A DNA stretch of 62,011 bases, from positions 1-62,011 of the forward strand of contig CAKZXA010000025.1 of the NCBI GenBank assembly GCA_937922045.1, read 5' to 3'. The first letter of the stretch is position 1; every line of letters begins with the position of its first letter. The stretch is from an uncultured Acidimicrobiales bacterium (GTDB taxonomy: Bacteria > Actinomycetota > Acidimicrobiia > Acidimicrobiales > SZUA-35). This document shows positions 33,667 to 42,642 of this stretch, in pieces. The notes under the pieces were generated by a model, which saw only the letters and a list, made by a program, of their open reading frames with translations, had not been told where the DNA came from and did not search any database. Position numbers and translations under genes: made by a program.

Positions 33667-34608
33667 GTGAACACTCTCCGACAATGTAAAAACTGGGTTT
33701 GGCTGATCGCTGGGATCTTAACCTTGTCATCATGTTCGAGCCCGGCACAGTTGTCGGAGAGCGAGGCTGAGAACGCAGCACAAGTTTTACTTGATGAAGC
33801 GTCTTCCGGTGGGTCGGCGGCTGCAACCGACGATTCACCGGAAGACACCTCAGGCGCCGAGTTGGTCTACCTTGACGAGGTTGCGCGCTGCATGAGAAAC
33901 GATGGTTTCGAGTTCGTCGCACAAATGGAGCAGGCTGTGACCTCAGATGATGACTCGCCGTATGGGATCACATCGTCGGCAGTAGCAGGACCGTCTACCG
34001 ACCCTAACGAGCAGATTCTCTCGGGTCTCTCGCCTCAGGATGAAAAGGCCTACCTAGTTGCGCTTTGGGGCGACCCTGCCGATGAGTCAGTCGTCGGCTG
34101 CGCTGATTCTGTTTTCGACGAAATCGTCGATCCGGCGATCTTCGAGTCTGAAGAGGAAGCCGAAGTATTCTTGGACCGGCGTATCGAGTCGTTACGGTTC
34201 GAGGTCGAGTCCAAAGCCATAGCACGATCTGATGTCATCGACGCTGTCGCTGTGGCGGAAACATGTGTTGTCGACAAGCTGGGCGAGGAGGCGCAGGATG
34301 GGCCATTCGATTTCGTGACACACGCCGAACGACGTGTGGCTGCTGTCATTGATCCTGATGCAGCCTTGGAAGGTGCAACCTTGTTCGATCTGATGGAGAG
34401 CAGCGACGAGGCGCTTGAATTCGGTCCCGACACCATCGAGTCGATGCTTGCCGCCGAGCAGTTCGTCTGGCAGACAGAGGTGGAGTGTCGACAAGGGATT
34501 CAAGACGTGCTGGACGCCGCATTCGCCGACGAGGCATCGAAGCTGCTGCTCGATTCTCCGGAGTTGGGGCAGGCTCTTCTCGATGCAAGTGAACTGAATC
34601 GTGGCTAG
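33667..34608 (+). CDS. Lipoprotein of unknown function
   Basis: 313 residues from the GTG at 33667, 13 nt after the preceding gene. The lipobox is TLSSCSS. The mature part is very acidic (about one residue in four is Asp or Glu) and largely helical, with cysteines in VARCMRNDGFEF, VVGCADSVF, AETCVVDKL and EVECRQGIQ. The spacing suggests two repeats of a Cys-containing helical unit. No known family is recognised. Its last codons overlap the next gene by 8 nt. Confidence 0.7.
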   Translation: MNTLRQCKNWVWLIAGILTLSSCSSPAQLSESEAENAAQVLLDEASSGGSAAATDDSPEDTSGAELVYLDEVARCMRNDGFEFVAQMEQAVTSDDDSPYGITSSAVAGPSTDPNEQILSGLSPQDEKAYLVALWGDPADESVVGCADSVFDEIVDPAIFESEEEAEVFLDRRIESLRFEVESKAIARSDVIDAVAVAETCVVDKLGEEAQDGPFDFVTHAERRVAAVIDPDAALEGATLFDLMESSDEALEFGPDTIESMLAAEQFVWQTEVECRQGIQDVLDAAFADEASKLLLDSPELGQALLDASELNRG

Positions 34609-35887
34609 ATTCTGGATCGGCCTCGTTTGTGCAATCAGTTTGCTGCTGGCTGCCTGCTCGTCGGCAGAGCTGTCAGAGTCGGTTTCGTGTACAAAGCGGG
34701 ATCTACATTTTCTTTGCAGTGGCGACGGACTCCAGTACCTCGTCTCAGACCCTGCCGAGTCGGCCACGCCGCATGGCCTGGTAATCGTCGACCCCGGTGG
34801 GCCCGGCTTCGATGTGTTAGGTGAGGCACGACCAACTTTCGAGGCACTAAAGGTCCTTTGGCCTAGCGCTCGTCTCGTTCTTCTGGTCGAGCCATGGCAA
34901 TGGGAGCCCGTGTCGGGCACGTGCACAGATCAGCTGTCTGCCTATATTGAAATGGTTCGACTGGACATCCAGCCCACAGAACCTCAAGCGGAATGCATCG
35001 AGGCCCGATGGTCTTCGGACACCTTGGCAACCGCCTACAAAGCGATCATTACGAAGGAGCGGATAGAAGAGACTTCGACACTTCTCGTAGGTCTTTCATT
35101 TGGCGCACATCGAATTGCACCAATTATTGATGAACTCGCAGTACTGGATGACCAAGTCAGTATCTTGTTGGATAGTCCTCCAGAGATTGGCACGACAGAT
35201 GCCAAGAAACACTTCGACAGTCGGGTCGCAAGAATCGGACACCTGATGGATGCTACACCGGGGGTCGAATACGACACCCTCCTTGACTGGGCTGGTGCCG
35301 TCATCCCTACCGATACAGACACCGATGCTCGGTCAACCTTTCTGTCGCGCCACGATCCTGCTGCGTCCTTACTATTGCTCGCACAAAACCTCCCGCAGAA
35401 CGAGACCTTCCTCTCCGACCTAGCAGACACAAAGGTCACCTCGGTTTCTCCAAAGGAGATGGACGTCTCGATGAGTCGAGCTGCCGATAACTTTTTTCGG
35501 CGGACCACCGGTGGTCGATATGACTCATCATGGGCAGGGTACTTTGCTGAGTTTTGCCCTACGTTCAGCGAATGGCCTCAAGCCACCGAGGACGACGATC
35601 CTCTTCTGGAACTTCTCGTCGAGCTACATCAGGTTTGCGAGTTAGCCAACTTCTCTGATGAGGGTCGTTCTCCGGATCGAGACATATCACTCGATGTTTG
35701 TGTAATTGAACGAGATCGCGATCCGAATGGCCCATTGATCGACAATGATTGGCTTCTGTCACCCCGAGTCATGCATGCCACGATAGAAGGTGGCCATCGA
35801 CCACTGACCGGCCTCTTCTCAAGGAGTATTATCGATGAATATCAAGCGAATTCTATTTGTGAATCTGCTCGGACTTCTAGTTCTTAG
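34601..35887 (+). CDS. Lipoprotein with an alpha/beta-hydrolase-like fold
   Basis: 428 residues from a GTG that overlaps the previous stop. The lipobox is LLAACSS. DPGGPGFD resembles the oxyanion-hole GGPG of tripeptidyl-aminopeptidase-type hydrolases, and VGLSFGAHR is a nucleophile elbow (G-x-S-x-G) at the expected distance. The catalytic acid and histidine are less clear; EGGHRPL near the end is the best histidine candidate. It may be a surface-anchored esterase or peptidase. Its 3' end overlaps the next lipoprotein gene by 53 nt. Confidence 0.65.
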   Translation: MARFWIGLVCAISLLLAACSSAELSESVSCTKRDLHFLCSGDGLQYLVSDPAESATPHGLVIVDPGGPGFDVLGEARPTFEALKVLWPSARLVLLVEPWQWEPVSGTCTDQLSAYIEMVRLDIQPTEPQAECIEARWSSDTLATAYKAIITKERIEETSTLLVGLSFGAHRIAPIIDELAVLDDQVSILLDSPPEIGTTDAKKHFDSRVARIGHLMDATPGVEYDTLLDWAGAVIPTDTDTDARSTFLSRHDPAASLLLLAQNLPQNETFLSDLADTKVTSVSPKEMDVSMSRAADNFFRRTTGGRYDSSWAGYFAEFCPTFSEWPQATEDDDPLLELLVELHQVCELANFSDEGRSPDRDISLDVCVIERDRDPNGPLIDNDWLLSPRVMHATIEGGHRPLTGLFSRSIIDEYQANSICESARTSSS

Positions 35888-36320
35888 CTCATGTGGTATT
35901 GCTGGTTCCGACGAGAGAACTGATCGTGAGGTTGAGCGCGAAGAATTTGATGAAGTTGTCGCAGAAGCCGAAGCTCTCAGTTTGGTTCCGAGCCTGCCCG
36001 CAGGCTCACAGACGCTCGGGTTTTCACAGCGAGAACCGGGCGTCTACGCGGTCACACTAAACAAATTCGAATGGGCAGATCAGAAGCTATTTGCACAGGA
36101 TGTAGGCCTGGTGTGCGTTTCTCGAAGCAGGTCCGACCTTGCCGAATCGTGCGAGAACCAAGGACTCAAGAGTCACTACGAGCAGGATGGCGATGTCCAC
36201 ATCTTTATTGGGTCGGCCGCTAGCGACATCAGCTTGGACGTAGCCGTAGGATCAGACAGCACGTCGCTACGCCAAGCCTTTGAGGCCGGATGGGATAGCT
36301 GGATTGACGCAGCAGGTTGA
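35835..36320 (+). CDS. Small lipoprotein of unknown function
   Basis: 161 residues; ATG at 35835 preceded by AAGGAG, which supports this start despite the 53-nt overlap with the hydrolase-like gene. The lipobox is LVLSSCGI. A short acidic helical stretch is followed by a compact, probably beta-rich domain with two cysteines (LVCVSRSR, ESCENQG). No family is recognised. It closes the four-gene exported island. Confidence 0.68.
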   Translation: MNIKRILFVNLLGLLVLSSCGIAGSDERTDREVEREEFDEVVAEAEALSLVPSLPAGSQTLGFSQREPGVYAVTLNKFEWADQKLFAQDVGLVCVSRSRSDLAESCENQGLKSHYEQDGDVHIFIGSAASDISLDVAVGSDSTSLRQAFEAGWDSWIDAAG

Positions 36321-36714
36321 CTCAAGATCTGACAACTCAGGCGAAGTCTCAACAACTGAATCGGTTCACATACCAGCCTTGAGCCCGGTTCGGCTCGTCG
36401 CTGTGCTTATCATGAACCGTCGGACTTGACCGCAGCTCTCAACCGTAGACCTCAGGTCCAAGCATTTGATCGAGAGAGCGCATCACTGGCTCGGCGTCGC
36501 TGGAGGTGCTCGATGTCGCCGTGTGATCCGGCCGCTTCGCCCGGGTGCGAGCTCGGGCAACAAGCCCCGGTATCAAAGCTCACAAGCCGCACCATCGAAG
36601 CGGCGGCCCAGCAGTCGATCTGTTTGGCGTCCGTCAGGCTCGACCTGTGCCAAGCCCTGCTCAGTAGACTTCGCAGGGCAAGTGACGAAGCCGACGAAGA
36701 ATTGGAACCGGAAG
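36321..36714. other. Intergenic stretch with no recognisable gene
   Basis: This 394-nt gap separates the AT-richer island from nicX. Open frames exist (for example 36426-36722) but read as basic, low-complexity protein without family character. I see no tRNA, terminator or clear repeat. Base composition rises back to the genome level within this gap. Confidence 0.5.
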
Positions 36715-37752
36715 ATGCGTGAATCGCTAGAACCCAAGTGGATCGATTGCTTCGAGGAATTCTTTCGTCTGTCCGGGGTAGACAAAGGCGACCTGATCGG
36801 TGTGCTGGCCGAGTCGACGAGCCGCGAGATTCTCGTCGAACTCTCCGAACATGCCCTGCACCGCATTGGTGCCCGACCGGTTCGGATCACGGTGCCAGCA
36901 CCCCCGCTACAAGACCCGCTTCCGGTGCGATCCACCGGCGCCACCTACGCCTACGACACCTACCCTGAAATCATGCGAGCGCTCGGCGCCTGCAGCCTCG
37001 TGGTCGACTGCACGGTTGAAGGACTGCTGCACAGCAAGGCTCGCCAGGAACTCCTCGGCGCAGGCGGGCGGGTTCTCATGATCTCCAATGAACACCCCGA
37101 GGTTCTGGAGCGCTGCCGCCCCGATCCCGACACACACAAGCTGGCCCTCAACGCTCTCGGCATCCTCGACGCTGGCTCGACTATGCGGGTCACCTCGGGG
37201 GCAGGGACCGATCTCGCCGTCGACATCACGGGGGCGCCCAGTCGAGGTGGTGGTGGGATTCTCGGCCCGAACGACAAGATCGCCTACTGGCCGGCCGGGC
37301 TCGCCCTGTGCTTCCCCTTGCCCAACACCGTGTCGGGCACCATCGTGTTGGACGTGGGCGATCTCAACCTCACCTTCAAGCGCTACTTCCAAGGCCAGGT
37401 TACGCTAACGCTTCAGAACGATCGCATTACCGACATCGCTGGGTCCGGCCTCGACGCCCAACTCCTCACCGACTACTACGCCGGCTGGGACGACCCCAAC
37501 GCCTACGCCGTCTCCCACGTTGGGTGGGGGGTCAACCCAGACGCCCGCTGGGACGCCCTCACCATGTACGACCGAAACGACATAAACGGAACCGAGATGC
37601 GAGCGATCGCCGGCAGCTTCCTGTTCTCCACCGGCGCCAACGAGTTCGCCGAGCGTTTCACCGCCTGCCACTTCGACTTTCCCCTGCGCAACTGTGATGT
37701 CTTCGTCGACGGCACCCAGGTGGTTGCCAACGGCACCGTCGTTCACGGCTAG
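36715..37752 (+). CDS. nicX: 2,5-dihydroxypyridine 5,6-dioxygenase (NicX-like)
   Basis: 345 residues. The C-terminal half closely follows NicX: FKRYFQGQVTL, DYYAGWDDPNAYAVSHVGWG, MYDRNDINGTEMRA, GSFLFSTGAN and CHFDFPLRNCDVF, which include the likely iron-binding His and His/Asp residues. NicX is a non-haem iron enzyme related to M29 peptidases. It opens 2,5-dihydroxypyridine to N-formylmaleamate in nicotinate breakdown. I chose the ATG at 36715 because the longer frame adds non-family residues. The next gene, 7 nt away, encodes a suitable deformylase. Confidence 0.82.
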   Translation: MRESLEPKWIDCFEEFFRLSGVDKGDLIGVLAESTSREILVELSEHALHRIGARPVRITVPAPPLQDPLPVRSTGATYAYDTYPEIMRALGACSLVVDCTVEGLLHSKARQELLGAGGRVLMISNEHPEVLERCRPDPDTHKLALNALGILDAGSTMRVTSGAGTDLAVDITGAPSRGGGGILGPNDKIAYWPAGLALCFPLPNTVSGTIVLDVGDLNLTFKRYFQGQVTLTLQNDRITDIAGSGLDAQLLTDYYAGWDDPNAYAVSHVGWGVNPDARWDALTMYDRNDINGTEMRAIAGSFLFSTGANEFAERFTACHFDFPLRNCDVFVDGTQVVANGTVVHG

Positions 37753-37759
37753 GCGGCTC

Positions 37760-38593
37760 ATGGCTGGCAACTACCGAACCGAAACGGTTCGTGTTCCGGG
37801 CAAGCCAGGGCTCACCTGTTCGGTGACGGGCCGCGGTCCCGCCGTTTTCTTTCTCCATGGGGTCGGGGGGCGCCGCCAAAACTGGTCAAGCCAGATCGAC
37901 GCTGTGGCCGATCGGTATACCGCCATTGCCTGGGATGCCCGAGGCTACGGCGACTCCGACGACTACGACACACCGCTCACCTTCTCCGACTTCGGCGACG
38001 ATCTTGCACGCGCCCTCGACCACCTCAACATCGACAACGCCCACCTCGTCGGCCTGTCGATGGGGGCCCGAATCCTGCTCGACTTCTTTCCCCGTTTCCG
38101 AGACCGGGTGGCCACCCTCACCTTGTGCGACGTTTTCTACAGCTACGAGCATGCCTTGTCGCCGGCGAAGCAGGAGGAGTACATCGCTCTTCGCGAACGC
38201 CCGTTGCGGGAGGGCAAGACCTTCGCCGATCTGGCCCCTCGACTCATCGAGTCGCTCGTTTCACCGTCGTGTTCCGAACCGGTCAGGGCTGAACTCTACG
38301 AGAGCATCGTGGCCCTTCGCGTCGATTCGTATCTGAAAACGATCCGCGCCGCGACAACCTTCGACCAGTCGTCGTCGCTCGAAGCCATCGACGTACCGGT
38401 CCAGCTCATCTACGGCGCCGAGGACACCCTCACGCCCCCCTCGGTTGGCGAAGAAATGAACGCTCAAATCCCCGACGCCCAACTGGCCGTACTCGACGGG
38501 GCTGGGCATCTGAGCAATCTCGAACGCCCCGAGGCGTTCAACCGCGTGCTCACCGCGTTTCTGGACAACCATGCGTCAGCCAGCAGCGCCTAG
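37760..38593 (+). CDS. nicD: Alpha/beta hydrolase, probable N-formylmaleamate deformylase (NicD-like)
   Basis: 277 residues. The alpha/beta-hydrolase landmarks are VFFLHGVGGRRQNW (oxyanion hole), VGLSMGAR (nucleophile Ser), YGAEDTLTPP (acid) and DGAGHLSNLERP (His). NicD, the enzyme after NicX, is this type of hydrolase and releases formate from N-formylmaleamate. The 7-nt gap to nicX supports the assignment, which rests on context as much as on sequence. The alternative is a general carboxylesterase. Confidence 0.68.
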   Translation: MAGNYRTETVRVPGKPGLTCSVTGRGPAVFFLHGVGGRRQNWSSQIDAVADRYTAIAWDARGYGDSDDYDTPLTFSDFGDDLARALDHLNIDNAHLVGLSMGARILLDFFPRFRDRVATLTLCDVFYSYEHALSPAKQEEYIALRERPLREGKTFADLAPRLIESLVSPSCSEPVRAELYESIVALRVDSYLKTIRAATTFDQSSSLEAIDVPVQLIYGAEDTLTPPSVGEEMNAQIPDAQLAVLDGAGHLSNLERPEAFNRVLTAFLDNHASASSA

Positions 38594-38668
38594 ATCAAAA
38601 ACCGGAAACTTGGGCCAATAACCTGCCGCTGGGCATAAAGTCGCAACCGGATTTTCCGATTGTCACCT

Positions 38669-40138
38669 ATGACAACGGCTGCCCTCGACATCGACCTTCG
38701 ACCGCAACTGGAAGCGGAGCCGCCGACGGTGGCGACAGCCCAGCATGTCCTCTTCGCCAGCGCCGAGTACGGACCAGCGGTGAAGGTCGGAGGTTTGGGC
38801 GAAGCATCGAACGGTCTGGTCAGCGGACTTCGTCTGGCCGGGGTTGAAGTCTCGGTCGTGATGCCCGACTACGGACTCATCGATCTTCTCGACGCGACCG
38901 AGCGCCAGATCGGTCAGCTTCCCTCGTGGTGCCCGCCGGTAACAGCCCGTACGGGATGGGCCCCGACGGTGGGGAAACTCACCCTGCTCCACTACGAGGG
39001 CTCGATCCGGCCGCACCCCTACAACGATCCTGAGACCGGCCTGGGCTGGCCCGACAACAATGAGCGCTTCATGATCTTCAGCGCGGCGGTGGCCGCTCTC
39101 GCCATCGAAATCAAGCCCGATGTCGTCCACCTCAACGACTGGCATACGAGCGCTGCTACCGCCCTGCTCCCTGAAGACATGGCAACCGTCTTAACTATTC
39201 ACAATCTCGCCTACCAGGGTGTTGACGACGCCACCTGGGCCACTCGGTTCGGAAAAGCAGCATCCACGTTCATCCACGACGACGCCTTCAATCCGCTTGC
39301 CGCCGGCATCACCCTGGCTGACGAGGTGGTCATGGTCAGCAAGTCCTACGCCAACGAGGCCATGAGCGAGGAGGGTGGCTGTGGTCTCCATCATCGTCTT
39401 CTGGAGCGAGACACCGCGATTCGTGGCATTCGCAACGGCATCGACTTGGATCTCTGGAGCCCGGCAGATGACGTCTACCTACCGGAGAATTTCGATGCAA
39501 AGCAGCTGGGTGGCAAGGCCACCTGTCGAGCTGAGTTGTTAGAGCGAACAGGCCTTGAAGGCGAGCGGGGGCCAGTGATAGGTATGGTCGCCCGGTTCGT
39601 TCATCAGAAGGGCATCGACCTAGCCCTGGATCTGGTCCCCTACCTCTCGACCATCCGAGCCAAGTTCATCTTGATGGGATCGGGGGCTCCAGCGATCACG
39701 GCCAAAGCTCAAGAGGTTGCCGCCCTCTACCCGGAACAGTTCGCCGTGTTCGCCGGATACGACGAGAAGACCGCTCATCTCATCGTGGCCGGAAGTGATC
39801 TGTTCCTCGTGCCCAGCCGATTCGAACCGTGCGGGCTTACCCAGATGCAAGCGATGACGTGCGGCACGATACCGGTGGTAACCGGGGTCGGCGGTCTGCG
39901 AGACACCGTGATCGACACCGACTCGCGGCGACGAGCCGGTACCGGCTTTGTGGCCGCCGAACCAACGCCACTCGCCATCCTCGATGCCCTGCACCGAGCG
40001 GCTCGAGGCTGGTCGACGGCACGACGGCGGCAAGCCATTCAGCGCCGGGGCATGACCGCCGATTGGTCGTGGGCCGGACCAGCCCGGCGCTACCTCAGCG
40101 TGTACGAGGACGCGATCAGCACACAAGCCCACGTATGA
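38669..40138 (+). CDS. glgA: Glycogen/starch synthase (GT5)
   Basis: 489 residues from the ATG at 38669. The N-terminal ADP-glucose-binding KVGGLGEA lies at residue 39, followed by VHLNDWHTSA, NGIDLDLWSP and SRFEPCGLTQMQAMTCGTIPV (E-x7-E) with a conserved GTGF-like end. It transfers glucose from ADP-glucose to alpha-1,4-glucan. No other glg genes are near, and the gap to the hydrolase gene suggests its own promoter. Confidence 0.88.
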   Translation: MTTAALDIDLRPQLEAEPPTVATAQHVLFASAEYGPAVKVGGLGEASNGLVSGLRLAGVEVSVVMPDYGLIDLLDATERQIGQLPSWCPPVTARTGWAPTVGKLTLLHYEGSIRPHPYNDPETGLGWPDNNERFMIFSAAVAALAIEIKPDVVHLNDWHTSAATALLPEDMATVLTIHNLAYQGVDDATWATRFGKAASTFIHDDAFNPLAAGITLADEVVMVSKSYANEAMSEEGGCGLHHRLLERDTAIRGIRNGIDLDLWSPADDVYLPENFDAKQLGGKATCRAELLERTGLEGERGPVIGMVARFVHQKGIDLALDLVPYLSTIRAKFILMGSGAPAITAKAQEVAALYPEQFAVFAGYDEKTAHLIVAGSDLFLVPSRFEPCGLTQMQAMTCGTIPVVTGVGGLRDTVIDTDSRRRAGTGFVAAEPTPLAILDALHRAARGWSTARRRQAIQRRGMTADWSWAGPARRYLSVYEDAISTQAHV

Positions 40139-40232
40139 CGTAGAGTCATAAGTATTGTTCCAACCCAGCAACCTATGTCATACTTCGTTTGGAGGGGCTC
40201 GGACGTAGGGCTCCAAAGATGAGGTTGGACCG

Positions 40233-41090
40233 TTGAAGCTGGACGTTGAATCGTTACGGGCGCTCAAAAAGGTGGTAGAGACCGGCACGTTCACCGAGGC
40301 CGCGGCGCAACTCGGCATGACCCAGAGCGCGGTCAGCTGGAAGATCAAGCGGCTCGAAGAACGGGTTGGCTTCGAGCTGGTCAAAAGAGGCAGCGAGATC
40401 GAGGCCACCCCCGACGGGCGCGACCTGTTGCTCTACGCCGAACGCATCATCGACGCTCACGACGAAGCCGTTGAGCATCTGAGTCGCTCCGATCTTGAAG
40501 GCATCATTCGGCTCGGTACCAACGAGGACCTGCGAGGCGGTCAGCTCGCCGACGTTCTCGCCCGCTTCGGCCGCATGTACCCACACATCAGGCTCCACGT
40601 ACGGGTGGATCTGTCGGGCCGAGTGCGAGAATGGCTCGAAGACGGCGAGGTCGATCTAGCCCTGCTTCAGATCCCCGTCGACGAGGTCGCCCCCGGCGAC
40701 ATCGTCTTGTGGCAGGAGCCGCTCATGTGGGTTCACGGGGTCGATCAAACATTCGACCCGGCCGACGAGGTGCCGATCGTTACCTTCGGGCCCGGGCTGG
40801 TCTACCTCGATGTTTCCGAGGAAGCACTCCGCATCGGAGGACTGCGGTGGCGGTATGTCTTGGAGTGTCCCATGCTCAATGGTGTGCAGGCCGCCGTCGA
40901 TGCCGGACTCGGGCTGGCCGCTCTCAACCCGCGAAATCACACCACAACCATGGTCACGTGGGAACACAACGACCGCTACCCAATGGCCGATCTGTGCGAA
41001 GTGATACGCACCGGGTTAGACGCCGACCCTGAGATCCTCGACGCCCTCCGTGACGCTCTGGCCTCGGCCCTGCACGAACGCCAGCCCTAG
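40233..41090 (+). CDS. LysR-family transcriptional regulator
   Basis: 285 residues. The N-terminal helix-turn-helix (LRALKKVVETGTFTEAAAQLGMTQSAVSWKIKRLEERVGF) is the LysR type. The effector domain follows (IIRLGTNEDLRGGQLADVLARF). The TTG at 40233 with GAGG upstream gives the usual LysR start. It is read in the same direction as, and ends 7 nt before, an MttB-like gene, so it probably controls the MttB/SDR/SDR unit. Confidence 0.82.
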   Translation: MKLDVESLRALKKVVETGTFTEAAAQLGMTQSAVSWKIKRLEERVGFELVKRGSEIEATPDGRDLLLYAERIIDAHDEAVEHLSRSDLEGIIRLGTNEDLRGGQLADVLARFGRMYPHIRLHVRVDLSGRVREWLEDGEVDLALLQIPVDEVAPGDIVLWQEPLMWVHGVDQTFDPADEVPIVTFGPGLVYLDVSEEALRIGGLRWRYVLECPMLNGVQAAVDAGLGLAALNPRNHTTTMVTWEHNDRYPMADLCEVIRTGLDADPEILDALRDALASALHERQP

Positions 41091-41097
41091 GAGACAC

Positions 41098-42642
41098 ATG
41101 AATCCTCCCGCTCCCCAGACCAAACGGCGCGGTCGATCCGCTCGGCGTCAGGCCGATCGCAACAAGCCGCTGGCCTGGTTGCCCGAGCTCGATCGAGGCC
41201 TGCCCACCTTCGACATCGTGCCCCACGAGCAGTTGCTCAGGATCCATGACGCCTCCGTTACCCTGCTGGAAGAGGTGGGTATCGAGTTTCGCGATGATGA
41301 GTCGATCGCTCTGTGGAAGGCACTCGGCAACGATGGGGTACACATCGACGGCTACCGCGTCCGACTCGACCGCGAGCTCGTGATGGAACTCATCTCCACC
41401 GCGCCCGAGTCCTACACGATGACGGCCCGCAACCCTGAGCGCTCCGTCACCCTGGGGCGCAACAAGACCGTGTTCACACCCTCGTATGGCGCACCGTTCG
41501 TGCTCGACTTCGACAACAAGCGCCGCCATGCCGTGCTGGAGGATTTCAACAACTTCGCCAAGCTCGCCTACCTCGAGCCCGCCCTTCACATGACCGGTGG
41601 CGTGCTGGTCGAACCAATGGACGTTGCCGTTCCCTACCGACACCTGGAGATGACCTACAGCCTCCTGCGCTACAGCGACAAGCCGCTGATGGGTTCGGTT
41701 ACGTCGAGGGAACGGGCCGAACAGTCGCTCCACATGATGGGCATCGTGTTCGGCCAAGACATCGTGGCCGACACCACGGTTTCCACGTCGCTGGCCAACT
41801 GCAACTCACCCCTCGTGTGGGACCAGACAATGCTCGACGCGGTAAAGGTGTATGCCGCATCCAACCAGGCCATGCTGTTCAGCCCCTTCGTGTTGGGCGG
41901 CGCTTCAACCCCGGCCTCCACCGTGGGAGCGGTTGCTCAGCTCAACGCCGAAGCTCTGGCCGGTGTGGCCTTCATGCAGATGGTTCGGCCCGGTTCGCCT
42001 GCGGTGTACGGTCAGTGGACGGCAACCGTGGCCATGAACTCGGGCGCTCCCCTCGCCGGCACCCCGGAGATCGACCACATCAATATGTTGGTCGGCCAAC
42101 TAGCCCGCTATTACAAGCTGCCGTGGCGCTGCTCCGGCGGTTGTTCATCATCGAAACTGGTGGACGCCCAAGCTGGCTACGAATCGGCCCGCAACCTCTA
42201 CGGCGTGCTGATGGCAGGCGCCAACTTCGTCCTGTCCACCACCGGCTATCTCGAAAGCGCACTCTGCCAGAGCTACGCCAAGGCCATGCTCGACGGCGAA
42301 CAGCTGCGCATGATGTATCGCCTCGGCCAGGGGGTGAACATGGACGAACTCGACCCGGCGATGGAAGCGGTGCGAGAGATCGAACCCGGCGACCACTACC
42401 TCGGCACCCAACACACCCTGGCCAACTTCAAAACCGCCTTCTTCATGCCCGAGCTTATGGATGGAGAGTCGTTCGAAAACTGGAACGTCAACGGTGCCAG
42501 CGATGCCAACGATCGGGGTTTAGCCATGGCCCGCAAGCAGCTGGCCGACTATGAGGAGCCCTCGATGGATGACGGCATTCTGGCCGAGCTCGAAGACTAC
42601 AAGGAACGCATGAAGACCGAGATCCCCGAGACTATCGAATGA
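41098..42642 (+). CDS. Trimethylamine methyltransferase (MttB) family protein, second copy
   Basis: 514 residues from the ATG at 41098 (AGGAGACAC upstream). The basic N terminus (KRRGRSARRQ) and the barrel (LYDASVTLLEEVG-like RIHDASVTLLEEVGIEF, SPLVWDQTMLDAVK, GAMYGQWT-like PAVYGQWTATVAMNSG) mirror the MttB paralogue at 2793. There is no in-frame TAG. Here its partners are two short-chain dehydrogenases and a LysR regulator, so the methylated substrate is likely different. No corrinoid protein is seen. Confidence 0.85.
   Translation: MNPPAPQTKRRGRSARRQADRNKPLAWLPELDRGLPTFDIVPHEQLLRIHDASVTLLEEVGIEFRDDESIALWKALGNDGVHIDGYRVRLDRELVMELISTAPESYTMTARNPERSVTLGRNKTVFTPSYGAPFVLDFDNKRRHAVLEDFNNFAKLAYLEPALHMTGGVLVEPMDVAVPYRHLEMTYSLLRYSDKPLMGSVTSRERAEQSLHMMGIVFGQDIVADTTVSTSLANCNSPLVWDQTMLDAVKVYAASNQAMLFSPFVLGGASTPASTVGAVAQLNAEALAGVAFMQMVRPGSPAVYGQWTATVAMNSGAPLAGTPEIDHINMLVGQLARYYKLPWRCSGGCSSSKLVDAQAGYESARNLYGVLMAGANFVLSTTGYLESALCQSYAKAMLDGEQLRMMYRLGQGVNMDELDPAMEAVREIEPGDHYLGTQHTLANFKTAFFMPELMDGESFENWNVNGASDANDRGLAMARKQLADYEEPSMDDGILAELEDYKERMKTEIPETIE

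Noticed and set aside
2793-42642. Pyrrolysine (TAG) use in the MttB-like genes
   Set aside because: Both genes are full length with no in-frame TAG, as in non-Pyl family members.
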